From a virus, in IMG/VR virus record IMGVR_UViG_3300027833_000112, positions 1-38,258 of that record: a DNA stretch of 38,258 bases; one strand, 5' to 3'. Made by a program: the position numbers and the translations under genes. The notes beneath the pieces are model-generated. The model saw only the letters and a program-made list of their open reading frames with translations, was not told the DNA's origin and searched no databases. Within the stretch, counting starts at the first letter, position 1, and each line of letters begins with the position of its first letter. Of the stretch, positions 1 to 8,953 are shown piece by piece.

Positions 1-1
1 G

Positions 2-397
2 TTGGTAAAAGGTGCTCAGGCGACAACAGTTGCTAATAATAAAACAGACCATATTGGTGGTAAAAACGCTATCACCAGTAAAGGCAAGACACAATTCACT
101 GTTGGTGTTATACCAAATCAACAAGGGTTTGCTGTTACAACTCTAGGTAATATTGACTTGGCTGCAGGTTCGACATCCGCAATCAGCACATCAGCAGGGC
201 AAACGAATATTGCTTCCCTGCTCAACACCAATATTGACACTGGTGCTTTGTTGACAATGGCTACCGTTGGTGCGATGGCTGTTACATCTGCAGCTGCAAC
301 ATATACTCATGCTGCAACAACATTTACGACAGCAACTACAACATACAACGCTGGTGCATTGTTCGATCTGAATGCCGTCGCGATCACGTTGAATTAG
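2..397 (+). CDS. C-terminal part of a baseplate hub/spike-like protein (partial)
   Basis: The frame is open to the left edge of the window, so the gene begins upstream; the TTG at base 2 is only the first codon seen. The 131 visible residues start with a G/N/T-rich stretch (DHIGGKNAITSKGKTQ) reminiscent of the repetitive strands of gp5/VgrG-type spikes, followed by alternating small and hydrophobic residues (Ala/Thr-rich, about residues 80-125), as expected of a beta-structured fibre or needle end. Its neighbours (gp25, PAAR tip, gp6) place it in the baseplate hub group, which fits a gp5-like spike. The assignment rests on context and composition, because no catalytic domain is in view. It could instead be another fibrous baseplate protein. 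Confidence 0.45.
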   Translation: MVKGAQATTVANNKTDHIGGKNAITSKGKTQFTVGVIPNQQGFAVTTLGNIDLAAGSTSAISTSAGQTNIASLLNTNIDTGALLTMATVGAMAVTSAAATYTHAATTFTTATTTYNAGALFDLNAVAITLN

Positions 398-406
398 GAG
401 AGATAA

Positions 407-1042
407 ATGAGCTGTGGCGCACCCCAAGCACTTACTGACCTTGTTGATGGCATCAATGGTGTTGTCGATACTGTAGAGTTGTCAGTTGCATCACTTCCGA
501 AACGTATTGCTAGTATTCCTGGATATACAGAAATTACAATGGGCGTTCAGGTTGCACAAGACCTGAAACTTATGAAGGAATTGCTTGACGATCCCTTTGC
601 ACTAGCTGAAGCATTAGTCCCATCACTACCACAAGAGTTCCAAGACTTCATCGACAAAGGTAATCAGCTTGTCGGTGATACATTAGAATCAGCCGAACTT
701 GTTTCAAGTCTTGCTGATAAGTATGGTGATATCGATTATGGAGACCCAGAAGAACTTTTGGATGCTCTGAATGGATTGGGAGATGATATTGACAAACTTT
801 GTGAGATTATCCCAAACATCCAAGAAAGATATGGTGAACTGGTAGAACTTGGTAAACCACTCACTGGTACTGTCGAACGACCAACCAATCCGATTGCCAA
901 AATTGCTTCTCCATTCATTAAGAGATTCAATGAGGTAAAAGAGGAGTTTACGGACGGGTTTGATACTCCTTCTGAAGAGGAAAAGCCAAAAAGCTGGGAT
1001 GATATTCATAATGATATGTCATCTGACTTTTTAGCACAATAG
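407..1042 (+). CDS. Conserved-context phage protein of unknown function (baseplate cluster)
   Basis: Not recognised. The 211-residue protein is acidic and mostly helix-like, with no signal peptide or membrane span. A hydrophobic/Leu-rich N-terminal half (ALTDLVDGINGVVDTVEL) precedes several Asp/Glu-Gly-Asp stretches (YGDIDYGDPEELLDAL, about residues 105-120). The tail end is charged (PSEEEKPKSWDD). The start follows AGGAGAG nine bases after the previous stop, so translation initiation looks good. Its position between a spike-like protein and gp25 suggests a baseplate-associated or assembly protein, but there is no motif to say which. Confidence 0.7.
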   Translation: MSCGAPQALTDLVDGINGVVDTVELSVASLPKRIASIPGYTEITMGVQVAQDLKLMKELLDDPFALAEALVPSLPQEFQDFIDKGNQLVGDTLESAELVSSLADKYGDIDYGDPEELLDALNGLGDDIDKLCEIIPNIQERYGELVELGKPLTGTVERPTNPIAKIASPFIKRFNEVKEEFTDGFDTPSEEEKPKSWDDIHNDMSSDFLAQ

Positions 1043-1046
1043 GGGT

Positions 1047-1054
1047 TATAAATA
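1047..1054 (+). promoter_or_regulatory. T4-type late promoter core (TATAAATA) overlapping the gp25 start region
   Basis: Exact TATAAATA. With T4 spacing (core at -13 to -6) the transcript would begin at about base 1060, inside the ATG of the gp25 gene at 1059. It therefore more likely feeds the PAAR and gp6 genes downstream than gp25 itself, or gp25 uses mRNA from further upstream. AGGGG at 1041-1045, just before the core, is the only purine-rich ribosome-binding candidate for gp25, about 13 bases from its ATG. Confidence 0.55.
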
Positions 1055-1058
1055 ACAT

Positions 1059-1460
1059 ATGGCTATCGACAACACACCGAAAAGAATTTATAAAGACATT
1101 GATATGTCATTCTCTCCGAATGCACTGACGAAAGACGTTGGTAAAAAATTCGACGTCAATGCAGTAAAACAGGCGATAAAGAATGTGTTGCTCACTCAGA
1201 AAGGTGAAAAGCCATTCAATCCAAATTATGGTTCTGGGGTTTACGATCTTTTATTTGAACCCATGGACTTTTTTGTCTCCAGTATCATGCAGAAAGAAAT
1301 AGAGACAACATTAGAAAATTATGAGCGGAGGGTTAAAGTCATTGATGTTGTCTGCGAACCAAACTTTGACCTCAATCAGTATGAGATACGGGTAGAATTT
1401 TATGTTGTTGGGGTAAAAGAACCACAAGTGTATACAAATATACTCGAGAGATTAAGATAA
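1059..1460 (+). CDS. 25: gp25-like baseplate wedge protein (sheath-initiator family)
   Basis: The 133-residue length matches T4 gp25 (132). The gp25/lysozyme-like fold family signature is visible: KQAIKNVLLTQKGEKPFNPNYGSGVYDLLFEP, at about residues 37-68, where the PFNP-x-GSG-x-YDLLFE core is characteristic. In contractile tails this protein sits at the junction of wedge and sheath and templates the first sheath ring. It is followed without a gap by the PAAR gene (TAATG, one-base overlap), implying translational coupling, and gp6 comes after that, a typical baseplate order. Its ribosome-binding site is poor or distant and overlaps a late-promoter core. Confidence 0.92.
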   Translation: MAIDNTPKRIYKDIDMSFSPNALTKDVGKKFDVNAVKQAIKNVLLTQKGEKPFNPNYGSGVYDLLFEPMDFFVSSIMQKEIETTLENYERRVKVIDVVCEPNFDLNQYEIRVEFYVVGVKEPQVYTNILERLR

Positions 1461-1792
1461 TGCCAGCAGCAGCACACTTAGGGGATCTTACAACAAACAC
1501 ACATGGTTGTAACACATCAGTAGCAATTGATGCTTCGACATACTTGGCAGCAAACACTGCACTTGCTGCAGGTGTCACCATTCAGGGAAGTCCTGCTGCA
1601 GTCGTTGGAAGTAAACTTTCAGACCATACGATATTAGCTGGATCTAGTTGTGTGCCACATCCAAGTCAGGCGGTTACTCAAGGAAGCTCAACTGTGAAGG
1701 TCGGTGGAAAAGCATTAGCATATCAAGGCGCGACAGTATCGTGTCCTGGAACTATAACTGGCGCGGCAGGAACAGTCTCTGTCGGAGTCTAA
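1460..1792 (+). CDS. PAAR-domain spike-tip protein
   Basis: This 110-residue protein is Gly/Ala-rich with the features of PAAR-repeat tips, which cap gp5/VgrG spikes and bind a metal to sharpen them for membrane piercing. Candidate metal ligands are H6 or H15, C17, C64, H67 and C95 (segments HGCN, SCVPHPS, VSCPG). The C-terminal half has the short strand-turn repeats typical of the family (STVKVGGKALAYQGATV). The ATG overlaps the gp25 stop by one base. T4 has a PAAR tip (gp5.4), so a tip gene here fits the hub-like gene upstream. The exact metal ligands are inferred. Confidence 0.88.
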   Translation: MPAAAHLGDLTTNTHGCNTSVAIDASTYLAANTALAAGVTIQGSPAAVVGSKLSDHTILAGSSCVPHPSQAVTQGSSTVKVGGKALAYQGATVSCPGTITGAAGTVSVGV

Positions 1793-1817
1793 TAAATAAA
1801 GAAAAAAGAGACCTAAA

Positions 1818-3737
1818 ATGGCAGTAAGAAAACTAACAGAACTTGAATTTGATCAAATCAAAAACAACTTGAAGACTTTCTTGTCTGATCAGTCACAGTA
1901 TTCTGATTATGACTTTGAGGCGTCTGGTCTTTCTGTTTTGATTGACCTTCTGGCATACAACACTCAATACAATGCATTCTTGGCACATATGGTCGCTAAC
2001 GAAGCATTCCTTGATTCTGCGGTAAAAAGAAACTCAGTTGCCTCGATTGCAAAGACAATGGGTTATACTGCAAGATCAGCACGTGCTTCCTCTGCTGTTA
2101 TAAACTTAAATATAACAAACATCCCATCGACATACACGAGCGGATCGTTTACTTTGAGTAAAGAGAAAGTATTTACTTCTTCTTCGGGTGGCAGAACATT
2201 TAAGTTTTATCCTGATAAGGATTACACAGCATCAAAGACAACTGTTTCTGGTGTGGATGGGTTTTATTTCACAAATGTTAGAATGGTCGAGGGGATTCGT
2301 GTAGACAATTCGGAAATTATTGATTCCACCAGTTTATCTGGACCAGTGCTAATGGCTAATCCAGCTGTTGACACGACCACAGTCACTTGTTCTGTTCAAG
2401 AAAGTGTCTCAGATACTACATCGACGACATTTACCTTCTCAGATAATATTCTTGATGTTAAGTCTACCTCTAATGTGTTCTTTGTTGAGGAATCTCTTAA
2501 TGGTCAATATGAAGTTAGATTTGGCGACGGTGTTGTCGGTAAGAAGTTGTCTTCTGGTAATATTGTTAGATTGAATTATATAGCAGCATCTGGACCAGCA
2601 GCAAATGGCATCAAGTCATTCACTCCCCCGAGTGTGTTTATTGGTTCAGGAGAAAGCGTTTCCTTGACATTGGTGTCACAGTCCTCTGCTGGTTCTGCTC
2701 AAGAAAGCGTTGATAGTATTCGGTTCAATGCCCCGAGGTTCAATGCTACTAAAAATAGAGCGGTGACGACCAATGATTATAAAGCATTAATTCTTTCAGC
2801 AAACCCAAATGTTAAGTCTGTTGCGGTTTGGGGCGGTGAAGATAATACTCCCCCTATTTATGGGAAAGTGTTTGTCTCTCTACAGGCAAGACCAGGATTG
2901 GTTATCACACAAGACGATAAAGATACTTTGCTCCGAGAGACTATTGTACCAAGACAGCCTGTGTCAATAACAGCAGAATTTGTGGATCCTGAATTCACAT
3001 ATATTGGCTTGAATGTGGGTGTTCTCTATGATTCTAAGAACACCACATTTACCGAGGGCGCACTACAATCTGCAGTGAACACCGAGTTGACAAATTATTT
3101 CGATACACAACTCAATTCTTTGGATAAGAACTTCTATTACTCAGTTCTTTCTTCAAGAATAGTAAGTTTGTCTAAATCATTTATTGCTGTCAATTTAGAA
3201 ATTTCGTTGCAGAAAAGAGTTGTTCCTTCGATCAATTCTATTGTTAGGTATGAACTGCCGTTCAATAATAAGATTCAACCATATTCTGTGTCGAGTGTTT
3301 ATTTTAATGCGCAAATCAATAAAGCGACATATTCTGTTTATATCGCAGATGTCCCAGACGAAGGTGTTGTTGCTCCTGCGTATAGCGGAAAGGGTGTTAT
3401 ACAACTCAAAACTTCTGATAAAAATGTTATCGTTGACGCAAATGCAGGGACTGTCGACTATGACACAGGATTGATTGTGTTAAATTCATTACAAGTATCC
3501 TCGATTCAAGGCGCAACAACAACATTAAATGTTTCTTGTCAACCACACGAAAGTTCCAAAGACATTAAAACAGATATCCTGCAAAGGACTTCTGATATAA
3601 GCGAAACAGGAGCGGCAGTTATCGCCAAACCATCTAAAAATTATATCTTGGCGCAAAACACTTCTACTGCTGACATTCCAAATAATGTTAGAGCTGGAAC
3701 AAAAGTAAGTCTAACTGCTAGAGTATCGGATAGTTAA
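1818..3737 (+). CDS. 6: gp6-like baseplate wedge protein
   Basis: At 639 residues it is close to T4 gp6 (660). The N-terminus has the strongly conserved gp6/J-like pattern: MAVRKLTELEFDQIKNNL, a YDFEASGLSVLIDLLAYNT segment near residues 37-55, then NEAFLDSAVKRNSVASIAKTMGY near 68-90. gp6 dimers join wedges into the baseplate ring and reorganise on contraction. A central RFNAPRFNATKNRAVTTNDYKALI segment also matches the family. It follows the PAAR gene by 25 bases. An imperfect late-promoter-like AATAAATA (1791-1798) lies just upstream and the ribosome-binding site is weak (AAGAGA). Confidence 0.95.
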   Translation: MAVRKLTELEFDQIKNNLKTFLSDQSQYSDYDFEASGLSVLIDLLAYNTQYNAFLAHMVANEAFLDSAVKRNSVASIAKTMGYTARSARASSAVINLNITNIPSTYTSGSFTLSKEKVFTSSSGGRTFKFYPDKDYTASKTTVSGVDGFYFTNVRMVEGIRVDNSEIIDSTSLSGPVLMANPAVDTTTVTCSVQESVSDTTSTTFTFSDNILDVKSTSNVFFVEESLNGQYEVRFGDGVVGKKLSSGNIVRLNYIAASGPAANGIKSFTPPSVFIGSGESVSLTLVSQSSAGSAQESVDSIRFNAPRFNATKNRAVTTNDYKALILSANPNVKSVAVWGGEDNTPPIYGKVFVSLQARPGLVITQDDKDTLLRETIVPRQPVSITAEFVDPEFTYIGLNVGVLYDSKNTTFTEGALQSAVNTELTNYFDTQLNSLDKNFYYSVLSSRIVSLSKSFIAVNLEISLQKRVVPSINSIVRYELPFNNKIQPYSVSSVYFNAQINKATYSVYIADVPDEGVVAPAYSGKGVIQLKTSDKNVIVDANAGTVDYDTGLIVLNSLQVSSIQGATTTLNVSCQPHESSKDIKTDILQRTSDISETGAAVIAKPSKNYILAQNTSTADIPNNVRAGTKVSLTARVSDS

Positions 3738-3739
3738 AT

Positions 3740-6700
3740 ATGGCTAGATCAGCCCCAAAGTTTAAGAGATTTATTGAATCGATAACTATTACCAACGCAG
3801 GTAGTAACTATTCATCGATTCCATCAGATACTGAGATTTTTATCTCTGCGCCTGCAGGATCTCCCGAGTCTGATCAAATACAAGCAGTCGCCACTGTAGA
3901 TATTCAAAATGGTAGTATCTCATCTATCACTATGACTGAGGTCGGTGATGGATACGGGAATGGTGCATATAATACTCATCAAGTTTATATACGTTCTGGT
4001 CTTGGCATTGGCACTTCTTCTCTAACAAACACTACAGCTGCTGATACCAGAAGACAAGCTGGAACGTATTCTTCAATTGCAGTCACTTCCATGAAGGCAG
4101 GAACTGGTGCAATAGCAACTGTTGTTGTTGACTCTAATGGTGCTGTAACCTCTGTTGATGTGACAACTTCTGGTTCTTCCTATATGGAAGGCGAAACTGT
4201 CACAATTACTGATAACTCTATCGGTGGCGTGGATAATGCCCCAGATATGACATTCACGGTTGCCCAAAATGTTGGTGGCGGTAATGGTGCTATCCTGACG
4301 CCAGTTCTTCAGACGATTGCTCGCGCTCCTGGATATTATCACGACAGCATGCGCTACATCACCGACAGCCAGATTCCCGATTTTATCAGCGATGAATATC
4401 CAAATTTCGCCAGATTCATTAAAGATTACTATGCGTTTGAAGATCTCGGTCATGAAGATTATACTCGATTGAACCTCGCAAACGGTGAGTCACAATATAG
4501 TCCGAATCACCTCTTACAAGAGATGATCGACAAGATAAATCTTGATCACAACGATCCCGATTTCTTAGAACCAATGCTACGACAATACGCGATCGATTTT
4601 CCGCAGACTGCCTTGGTAGACAAAAGACTATTAATTAAAAACATCTCACAATTTTTTGAAGCAAAGGGTTCAAGGAGAGGTGTTGAAGAATTCTTTAAGT
4701 TGATGTATAACGAGGATGTTGAAGTATTTCTTCCATCTGAGTTTATCCTTCGACCTTCCGATGGTATCTATAACAAAGAGTTGACCATCAAGGCATACGC
4801 TAATACAGAAACATCCCCAGTTCCAGATCCTCTCAGCCTTAGAGGTAAGCGTGTTGATATTCATTATTATGAATCCACAGCATCCATTACCGCAAGAAAG
4901 GTGATCAACAGCTCTGTTACACGTGTTAAACAGATTGCATATAGCGCGCCAGCTGCATTTGAAATGACTCTAGATCTTGCTGGAGATACAATAATTCCAG
5001 GACAGGGTGTTGAAGGTGAATTGACTGCTGTTATTGGCGGTAAGATCGCGACTGTTGGAACGATCGGTGCAGCCGATGTGAGCAGAACAGCAGGAACTTA
5101 TGCGGTCACAACATTTACCACGAGCGGAAATGGTACTGGTGCAGCATTCAGTATTGTTGTAAATGGATCTGGTGCAGCTGCAGTGTCAGTCACAACAGTT
5201 GGTAATAACTATGCACCAGACGAAACCATTACAGTCCAAGATGCACAACTTGGGGGTGGTGGCGGTGCTGCTCTGACCTTCAAGGTCGCAACTATTACAG
5301 AGGGTAAGATCTTCTCAGTAACGATTTCTGATGGCGGTGCTGGTTATTCAGCCAACCCTTCTGTTATTGTGCAACCTAATGGTGCTGACACAATCTCTAC
5401 AACCGCAGTTATTGATACTAGATTGACGAGCGGCTCGATTTCTAATACAGTGTTTGTCAATAATGTGCAAGGTGTTGGTTACAACAATGTCCCTACCCTA
5501 ATTCTGAATACTGATCTTGTTCGTTCTTGGATCGGTCTTGAAGGTGTTACAGACGTTATTGACAATAAAACTGCATTCCTGACAAGAGTTCTAAATTCTG
5601 TTGCGCTAAAAACTAATTCAGCTGCAGCCAATGGCGGGTTTGTTGTTGGTGAAACATTTAAGGTTTCTGAGACTGGTGACATCCTCGGTGTGTATGCCAT
5701 TGACTATTTTGCTGGTGACTATACCATCACTGGTATTGATAATAATGCGCTGGTTAGAGTTAAGACTTTGGATACGAGTAATTACCCGACTGTTGTCGAA
5801 GTAATCTCAACAGGTACTGGTTTCCAAAGAGCATCTTTCGATTTTATTCTTCGTTCATCAACGAATGAAACATCAACAATTACTTGTGCAACTGGTTTCT
5901 CACACACATATCCAGGAAACTTCAAGAACTCTCGTGGATTCCTTTCTGACGCGAACAAGATTCAAGATAATGCAGTTTATCAGAACTTCTCGTATCAGAT
6001 TAAAACTTCTCGACCCAAGACAGAATGGGGTGAGTTGCTAGACCGAATTGCACACCCTGCTGGTATGATTGCATGGACTGACCTGCAAATCAACCAAACG
6101 GTCGATATGGGCACAGGCTTCGATGCTCTACCAGATGTGATTGTATTCCGTCTGTTTGCTGAGGTTGAGACACCACTCGTTCAGGATGCCCCAGCCTTAT
6201 TCTTCCACAAACCAGCAATCACTGATAGTGTTGACTGGTCTGATCAGAGAACTGGCGCGGCAGATGATACGATCTTGTTGTTCCCGAATCTTGGTAAGGT
6301 TGAATCCCCATCAGCTACTGATGCTGTTGACAAGTTTGATGTCACTCTGGCGAAAACTGAGTCTGTTGATTGGTCTGAGGCTGTTGCTAAAGAAAGTCAC
6401 TTATCAGCTGTTGCCGATTCAATTGATTGGTCAGAGCTAGTTATTACGTTGAAGGTTATTCTTCGCGAACCAACTGATGAAGTTGACTGGACAGAAACTG
6501 TTGTCACAGTTGTAGAACTAAATAAGACAGAATCTGTTGATATGTCACAAATTGTTTCTCTGTCTCCTGGACTCGGTAAAACTGACTCTGTTGATTGGAC
6601 TCAGTCTATTGCACGTGAATCTGGTTCAGTAAGAACGGAAGACCCAACTGTTGATGAGTCAAATGTCTTACTATTCACTGGTGCATATACTGATGCTGCA

Positions 6701-6793
6701 GGCTGGGGTGAGGCTGGACAAATTATCGCACAGAATTATGCAGGGGATTACTTTGCTGAAGATTATGTCGGTGAAGTTAGAACTATTTCCTAA
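3740..6793 (+). CDS. gp7-like baseplate wedge/structural protein with repeat modules
   Basis: The 1017-residue length is near T4 gp7 (1032), and the gene starts two bases after the gp6 stop, where gp7-type genes are expected. Residues about 210-350 carry a pattern I associate with wedge proteins of marine T4-like phages: IPDFISDEYPNFARFIKDYY, then LIKNISQFFEAKGSRRGVEEFF and a YNEDVEVFLPSEFILRPSDG segment. Beta-rich modules of the GxGY type occur near residues 14-60 and 522-589. The C-terminal end (about 826-980) has six VDWS-like repeats. Sequence similarity to T4 gp7 itself is not evident to me, so the gp7 assignment rests on size, order and the central pattern. Confidence 0.6.
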   Translation: MARSAPKFKRFIESITITNAGSNYSSIPSDTEIFISAPAGSPESDQIQAVATVDIQNGSISSITMTEVGDGYGNGAYNTHQVYIRSGLGIGTSSLTNTTAADTRRQAGTYSSIAVTSMKAGTGAIATVVVDSNGAVTSVDVTTSGSSYMEGETVTITDNSIGGVDNAPDMTFTVAQNVGGGNGAILTPVLQTIARAPGYYHDSMRYITDSQIPDFISDEYPNFARFIKDYYAFEDLGHEDYTRLNLANGESQYSPNHLLQEMIDKINLDHNDPDFLEPMLRQYAIDFPQTALVDKRLLIKNISQFFEAKGSRRGVEEFFKLMYNEDVEVFLPSEFILRPSDGIYNKELTIKAYANTETSPVPDPLSLRGKRVDIHYYESTASITARKVINSSVTRVKQIAYSAPAAFEMTLDLAGDTIIPGQGVEGELTAVIGGKIATVGTIGAADVSRTAGTYAVTTFTTSGNGTGAAFSIVVNGSGAAAVSVTTVGNNYAPDETITVQDAQLGGGGGAALTFKVATITEGKIFSVTISDGGAGYSANPSVIVQPNGADTISTTAVIDTRLTSGSISNTVFVNNVQGVGYNNVPTLILNTDLVRSWIGLEGVTDVIDNKTAFLTRVLNSVALKTNSAAANGGFVVGETFKVSETGDILGVYAIDYFAGDYTITGIDNNALVRVKTLDTSNYPTVVEVISTGTGFQRASFDFILRSSTNETSTITCATGFSHTYPGNFKNSRGFLSDANKIQDNAVYQNFSYQIKTSRPKTEWGELLDRIAHPAGMIAWTDLQINQTVDMGTGFDALPDVIVFRLFAEVETPLVQDAPALFFHKPAITDSVDWSDQRTGAADDTILLFPNLGKVESPSATDAVDKFDVTLAKTESVDWSEAVAKESHLSAVADSIDWSELVITLKVILREPTDEVDWTETVVTVVELNKTESVDMSQIVSLSPGLGKTDSVDWTQSIARESGSVRTEDPTVDESNVLLFTGAYTDAAGWGEAGQIIAQNYAGDYFAEDYVGEVRTIS

Positions 6794-6810
6794 CTTAGAT
6801 AAACAATCGT

Positions 6811-6818
6811 TATAAATA
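6811..6818 (+). promoter_or_regulatory. T4-type late promoter core (TATAAATA)
   Basis: Exact core in a 62-base intergenic region. The predicted start near 6824 gives a leader of about 32 bases containing AGGAGA before the ATG at 6856. This is one of the cleanest late promoters in the window. Confidence 0.85.
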
Positions 6819-6855
6819 CAAAACAAATAATACAGACATCAACTAGGAGAAAACA

Positions 6856-7317
6856 ATGATTCTTGATGTAGAAAAAATGAATGCGCTGGGGCGTGTTCAG
6901 ATCCAGCTTTTCGACGGACAGGGAAACCTGAAAGAAGAGCAAATGATAAACAACTTGGTTGTCACAACAGGTCTAAACCATATTGCTGATCGCCTTGGTA
7001 ATAGCTCGCCACCAACTCGTATGTCGCATATGGAAGTCGGTACTGGTACAACTTCTCCAGCTGCAGGTAACACTGCTCTGGAAACTGCCATTGCTTCTTC
7101 TCGTGTTGCATTGACTACACAGACTGTTTCAACTAATACTGTTGAATATGTTGGCGACTTCCCTGCTGGTACTGGTACTGGTGCTGTCACAGAAGCTGGT
7201 GTTCTTAATGCCTCTTCTGGTGGCGTTATGCTTTGCCGCACAACCTTTTCGGTTGTGAACAAAGGCGCGGCTGATACACTTAAAATCACTTGGACATTGA
7301 CCGTTTCTGACACCTAA
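6856..7317 (+). CDS. Small virion structural protein, unknown role
   Basis: 153 residues. The N-terminus (GRVQIQLFDGQGNLKEEQ, then NNLVVTTGLNHIADRL) resembles the starts of small tail or fibre proteins annotated in several phages; the rest is Thr/Gly/Ala-rich with alternating beta pattern and ends in a hydrophobic strand (TLKITWTLTV). No enzyme motif is present. It has its own late promoter and a strong AGGAGA site, suggesting high expression late in infection, and lies between two wedge genes. A minor baseplate or tail structural role is inferred; I cannot name a T4 counterpart. Confidence 0.65.
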   Translation: MILDVEKMNALGRVQIQLFDGQGNLKEEQMINNLVVTTGLNHIADRLGNSSPPTRMSHMEVGTGTTSPAAGNTALETAIASSRVALTTQTVSTNTVEYVGDFPAGTGTGAVTEAGVLNASSGGVMLCRTTFSVVNKGAADTLKITWTLTVSDT

Positions 7318-7339
7318 ACCTAACATATAGGAGTTAGAA

Positions 7340-8944
7340 ATGGCACTGTTATTAAGGAAAGCTGCAAGAATAGAAAACGCTCGTTCTTTTTATAGAGATA
7401 TCTTTAATGAGAACGACTTCTTCTATATGTTTGCTTCGAGAGCACGGGCGTGGGTAGATGAAAGCACACCCGAAACTCCTCGTGATTCTCAATATTATCA
7501 GGCTCAATACCGTCGAGATATGTTGTTCGTTAAACGCATTCAGGCTTCAGACGCAGTTCTACTTGCTCCGAGGTATAATTGGACTACTGGAACAGTTTAC
7601 GACCAATACGATGATGAGTATGCAACAGGTCACCCTGCTTATAGTGGGGCGACTAATCTGTCAGAAGCACAATTCTATGTGTTGACAGATGAGTTTAATG
7701 TATACAAGTGTATCGAGAATAATAATGACGGGCAAAGTACTGTTAAACCGACATCTACGTCTACAGATATGTTCAAACTTGATGACGGTTATACTTGGAA
7801 GTTTATGTTCCAAGTTGGTGCAGCTGACAGAACAAAGTTTTTGAACACGAACTTTATTCCTGTTCGTAAAGTTTCTGGTGCGGGCAATCCTGCATTTGAT
7901 GTGAACGGAGAATTAGATAGCATTGCTGTTACTGCTGGTGGATCTGGTTATACCTCTGCCCCAACAGTTGTTATTGAGGGAGACGGTACTGGCGCGGTAG
8001 CAACAGCGACTCTTACTGGTAATGCTGTTACCTCGATCACTATTACCAGCGAGGGCAGAGGATACTCCTTTGCATTCGTAAAGCTGACTGGTGGTGGCGG
8101 CACAGGTGCTACAGCTACTGCGACGCTCGGATCTACTGAAACGCCATCACTACAATCATCTGTAGAGGCTGCAGCAGTCAAGGGAACTCTTGACCGTATT
8201 GTTGTCACCAATGGTGGAGTTGACTATGTTGAGGGCGATGTTACCATTACAGTAAAAGGCGATGGTGGTTCTGCGACTGCATCTGCTACTGTGAACGCAG
8301 CTGGAACGATTACTAGCGTCTCAGTCACAAATCCTGGGGCTGATTATACTTTCGTTGAACTTGTGATCGGGCAGACTGTTGGCTCTGGAACAGGCGCGTC
8401 ATTGAGACCAATTGTTTCGCCAAACTCTGGCCACGGTGGTAATCCACCCAGAGAATTGTTCGCTAAAAATGTTGGTGTTACAACTTCATTTACAAGTGAT
8501 GATAACGATATTATAGTTGACAACGAATTCCGTCAGGTTGGTATCATTAAGAATATGCATAACTTTGCAGAAACAGCTTCATTCACTGATTCTATTGGTA
8601 CACCCTGCCACGTTGTCACAATTAGTTCTAGTAATGTGAGTAAATTTAACCTTGATGACACACTCACTACTGATGACGGTGGGCAATTTGATGTAATTCA
8701 AAGTATTGATACGACTGGTAATGGAACCAAGGATACTGTCTACCTCCTAGAGAAGTTTCCTGGAATCTCAGCCTCGTCAACATTTACAAACGTCACCACA
8801 GGCGACACAGGAATGACTATAAATAGTTTAGTGAACCCAGAAATCAGCAATCACTCTGGCGAAATCCTGTATATTGACAATCGTAGACCTATCACTCGCG
8901 ATGAAAATCAGGTAGAAACGCTTAAAGTGATATTTAACTTTTAA
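7340..8944 (+). CDS. 8: gp8-like baseplate wedge protein with inserted beta-repeat modules
   Basis: The 534-residue protein is longer than T4 gp8 (334). Residues 1-190 carry the pattern of marine gp8-like proteins: ARSFYRDIFNENDFFYMFASR, an NWTTGTVYDQYDD segment, FYVLTDEFNVYKCIENNNDG and DDGYTWKFMFQV. The C-terminal part (SNHSGEILYIDNRRPITRDENQ, near the end) also fits the family, whose members form wedge dimers. Two extra modules lie between: residues about 197-263 (SGYTSAPTVVI) and about 280-360. They account for most of the added length. The ATG follows AGGAG. A late-promoter core lies inside its 3' end. Confidence 0.75.
   Translation: MALLLRKAARIENARSFYRDIFNENDFFYMFASRARAWVDESTPETPRDSQYYQAQYRRDMLFVKRIQASDAVLLAPRYNWTTGTVYDQYDDEYATGHPAYSGATNLSEAQFYVLTDEFNVYKCIENNNDGQSTVKPTSTSTDMFKLDDGYTWKFMFQVGAADRTKFLNTNFIPVRKVSGAGNPAFDVNGELDSIAVTAGGSGYTSAPTVVIEGDGTGAVATATLTGNAVTSITITSEGRGYSFAFVKLTGGGGTGATATATLGSTETPSLQSSVEAAAVKGTLDRIVVTNGGVDYVEGDVTITVKGDGGSATASATVNAAGTITSVSVTNPGADYTFVELVIGQTVGSGTGASLRPIVSPNSGHGGNPPRELFAKNVGVTTSFTSDDNDIIVDNEFRQVGIIKNMHNFAETASFTDSIGTPCHVVTISSSNVSKFNLDDTLTTDDGGQFDVIQSIDTTGNGTKDTVYLLEKFPGISASSTFTNVTTGDTGMTINSLVNPEISNHSGEILYIDNRRPITRDENQVETLKVIFNF
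7933..7962 (+). repeat. 30-base stretch identical to part of the tail sheath gene
   Basis: Bases 7933-7962 in the gp8-like gene are identical to 32301-32330 in the sheath gene; both encode the core of the AGGSGYTSAP module. Similar but not identical DNA occurs near 31879 and 14611. This supports exchange of the module between genes by recombination. Confidence 0.9.
8818..8825 (+). promoter_or_regulatory. T4-type late promoter core inside the gp8-like gene
   Basis: Exact TATAAATA within the coding sequence, about 129 bases before the ATG of the 1995-residue gene at 8954. The predicted start is near 8831. An internal promoter for the large downstream gene is plausible but the match could be chance. 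Confidence 0.4.
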
Positions 8945-8953
8945 GGTAAAGAA

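Noticed and set aside
7239-7262. Rho-independent terminator
   Set aside because: The hairpin is inside a gene and lacks a following T-run.
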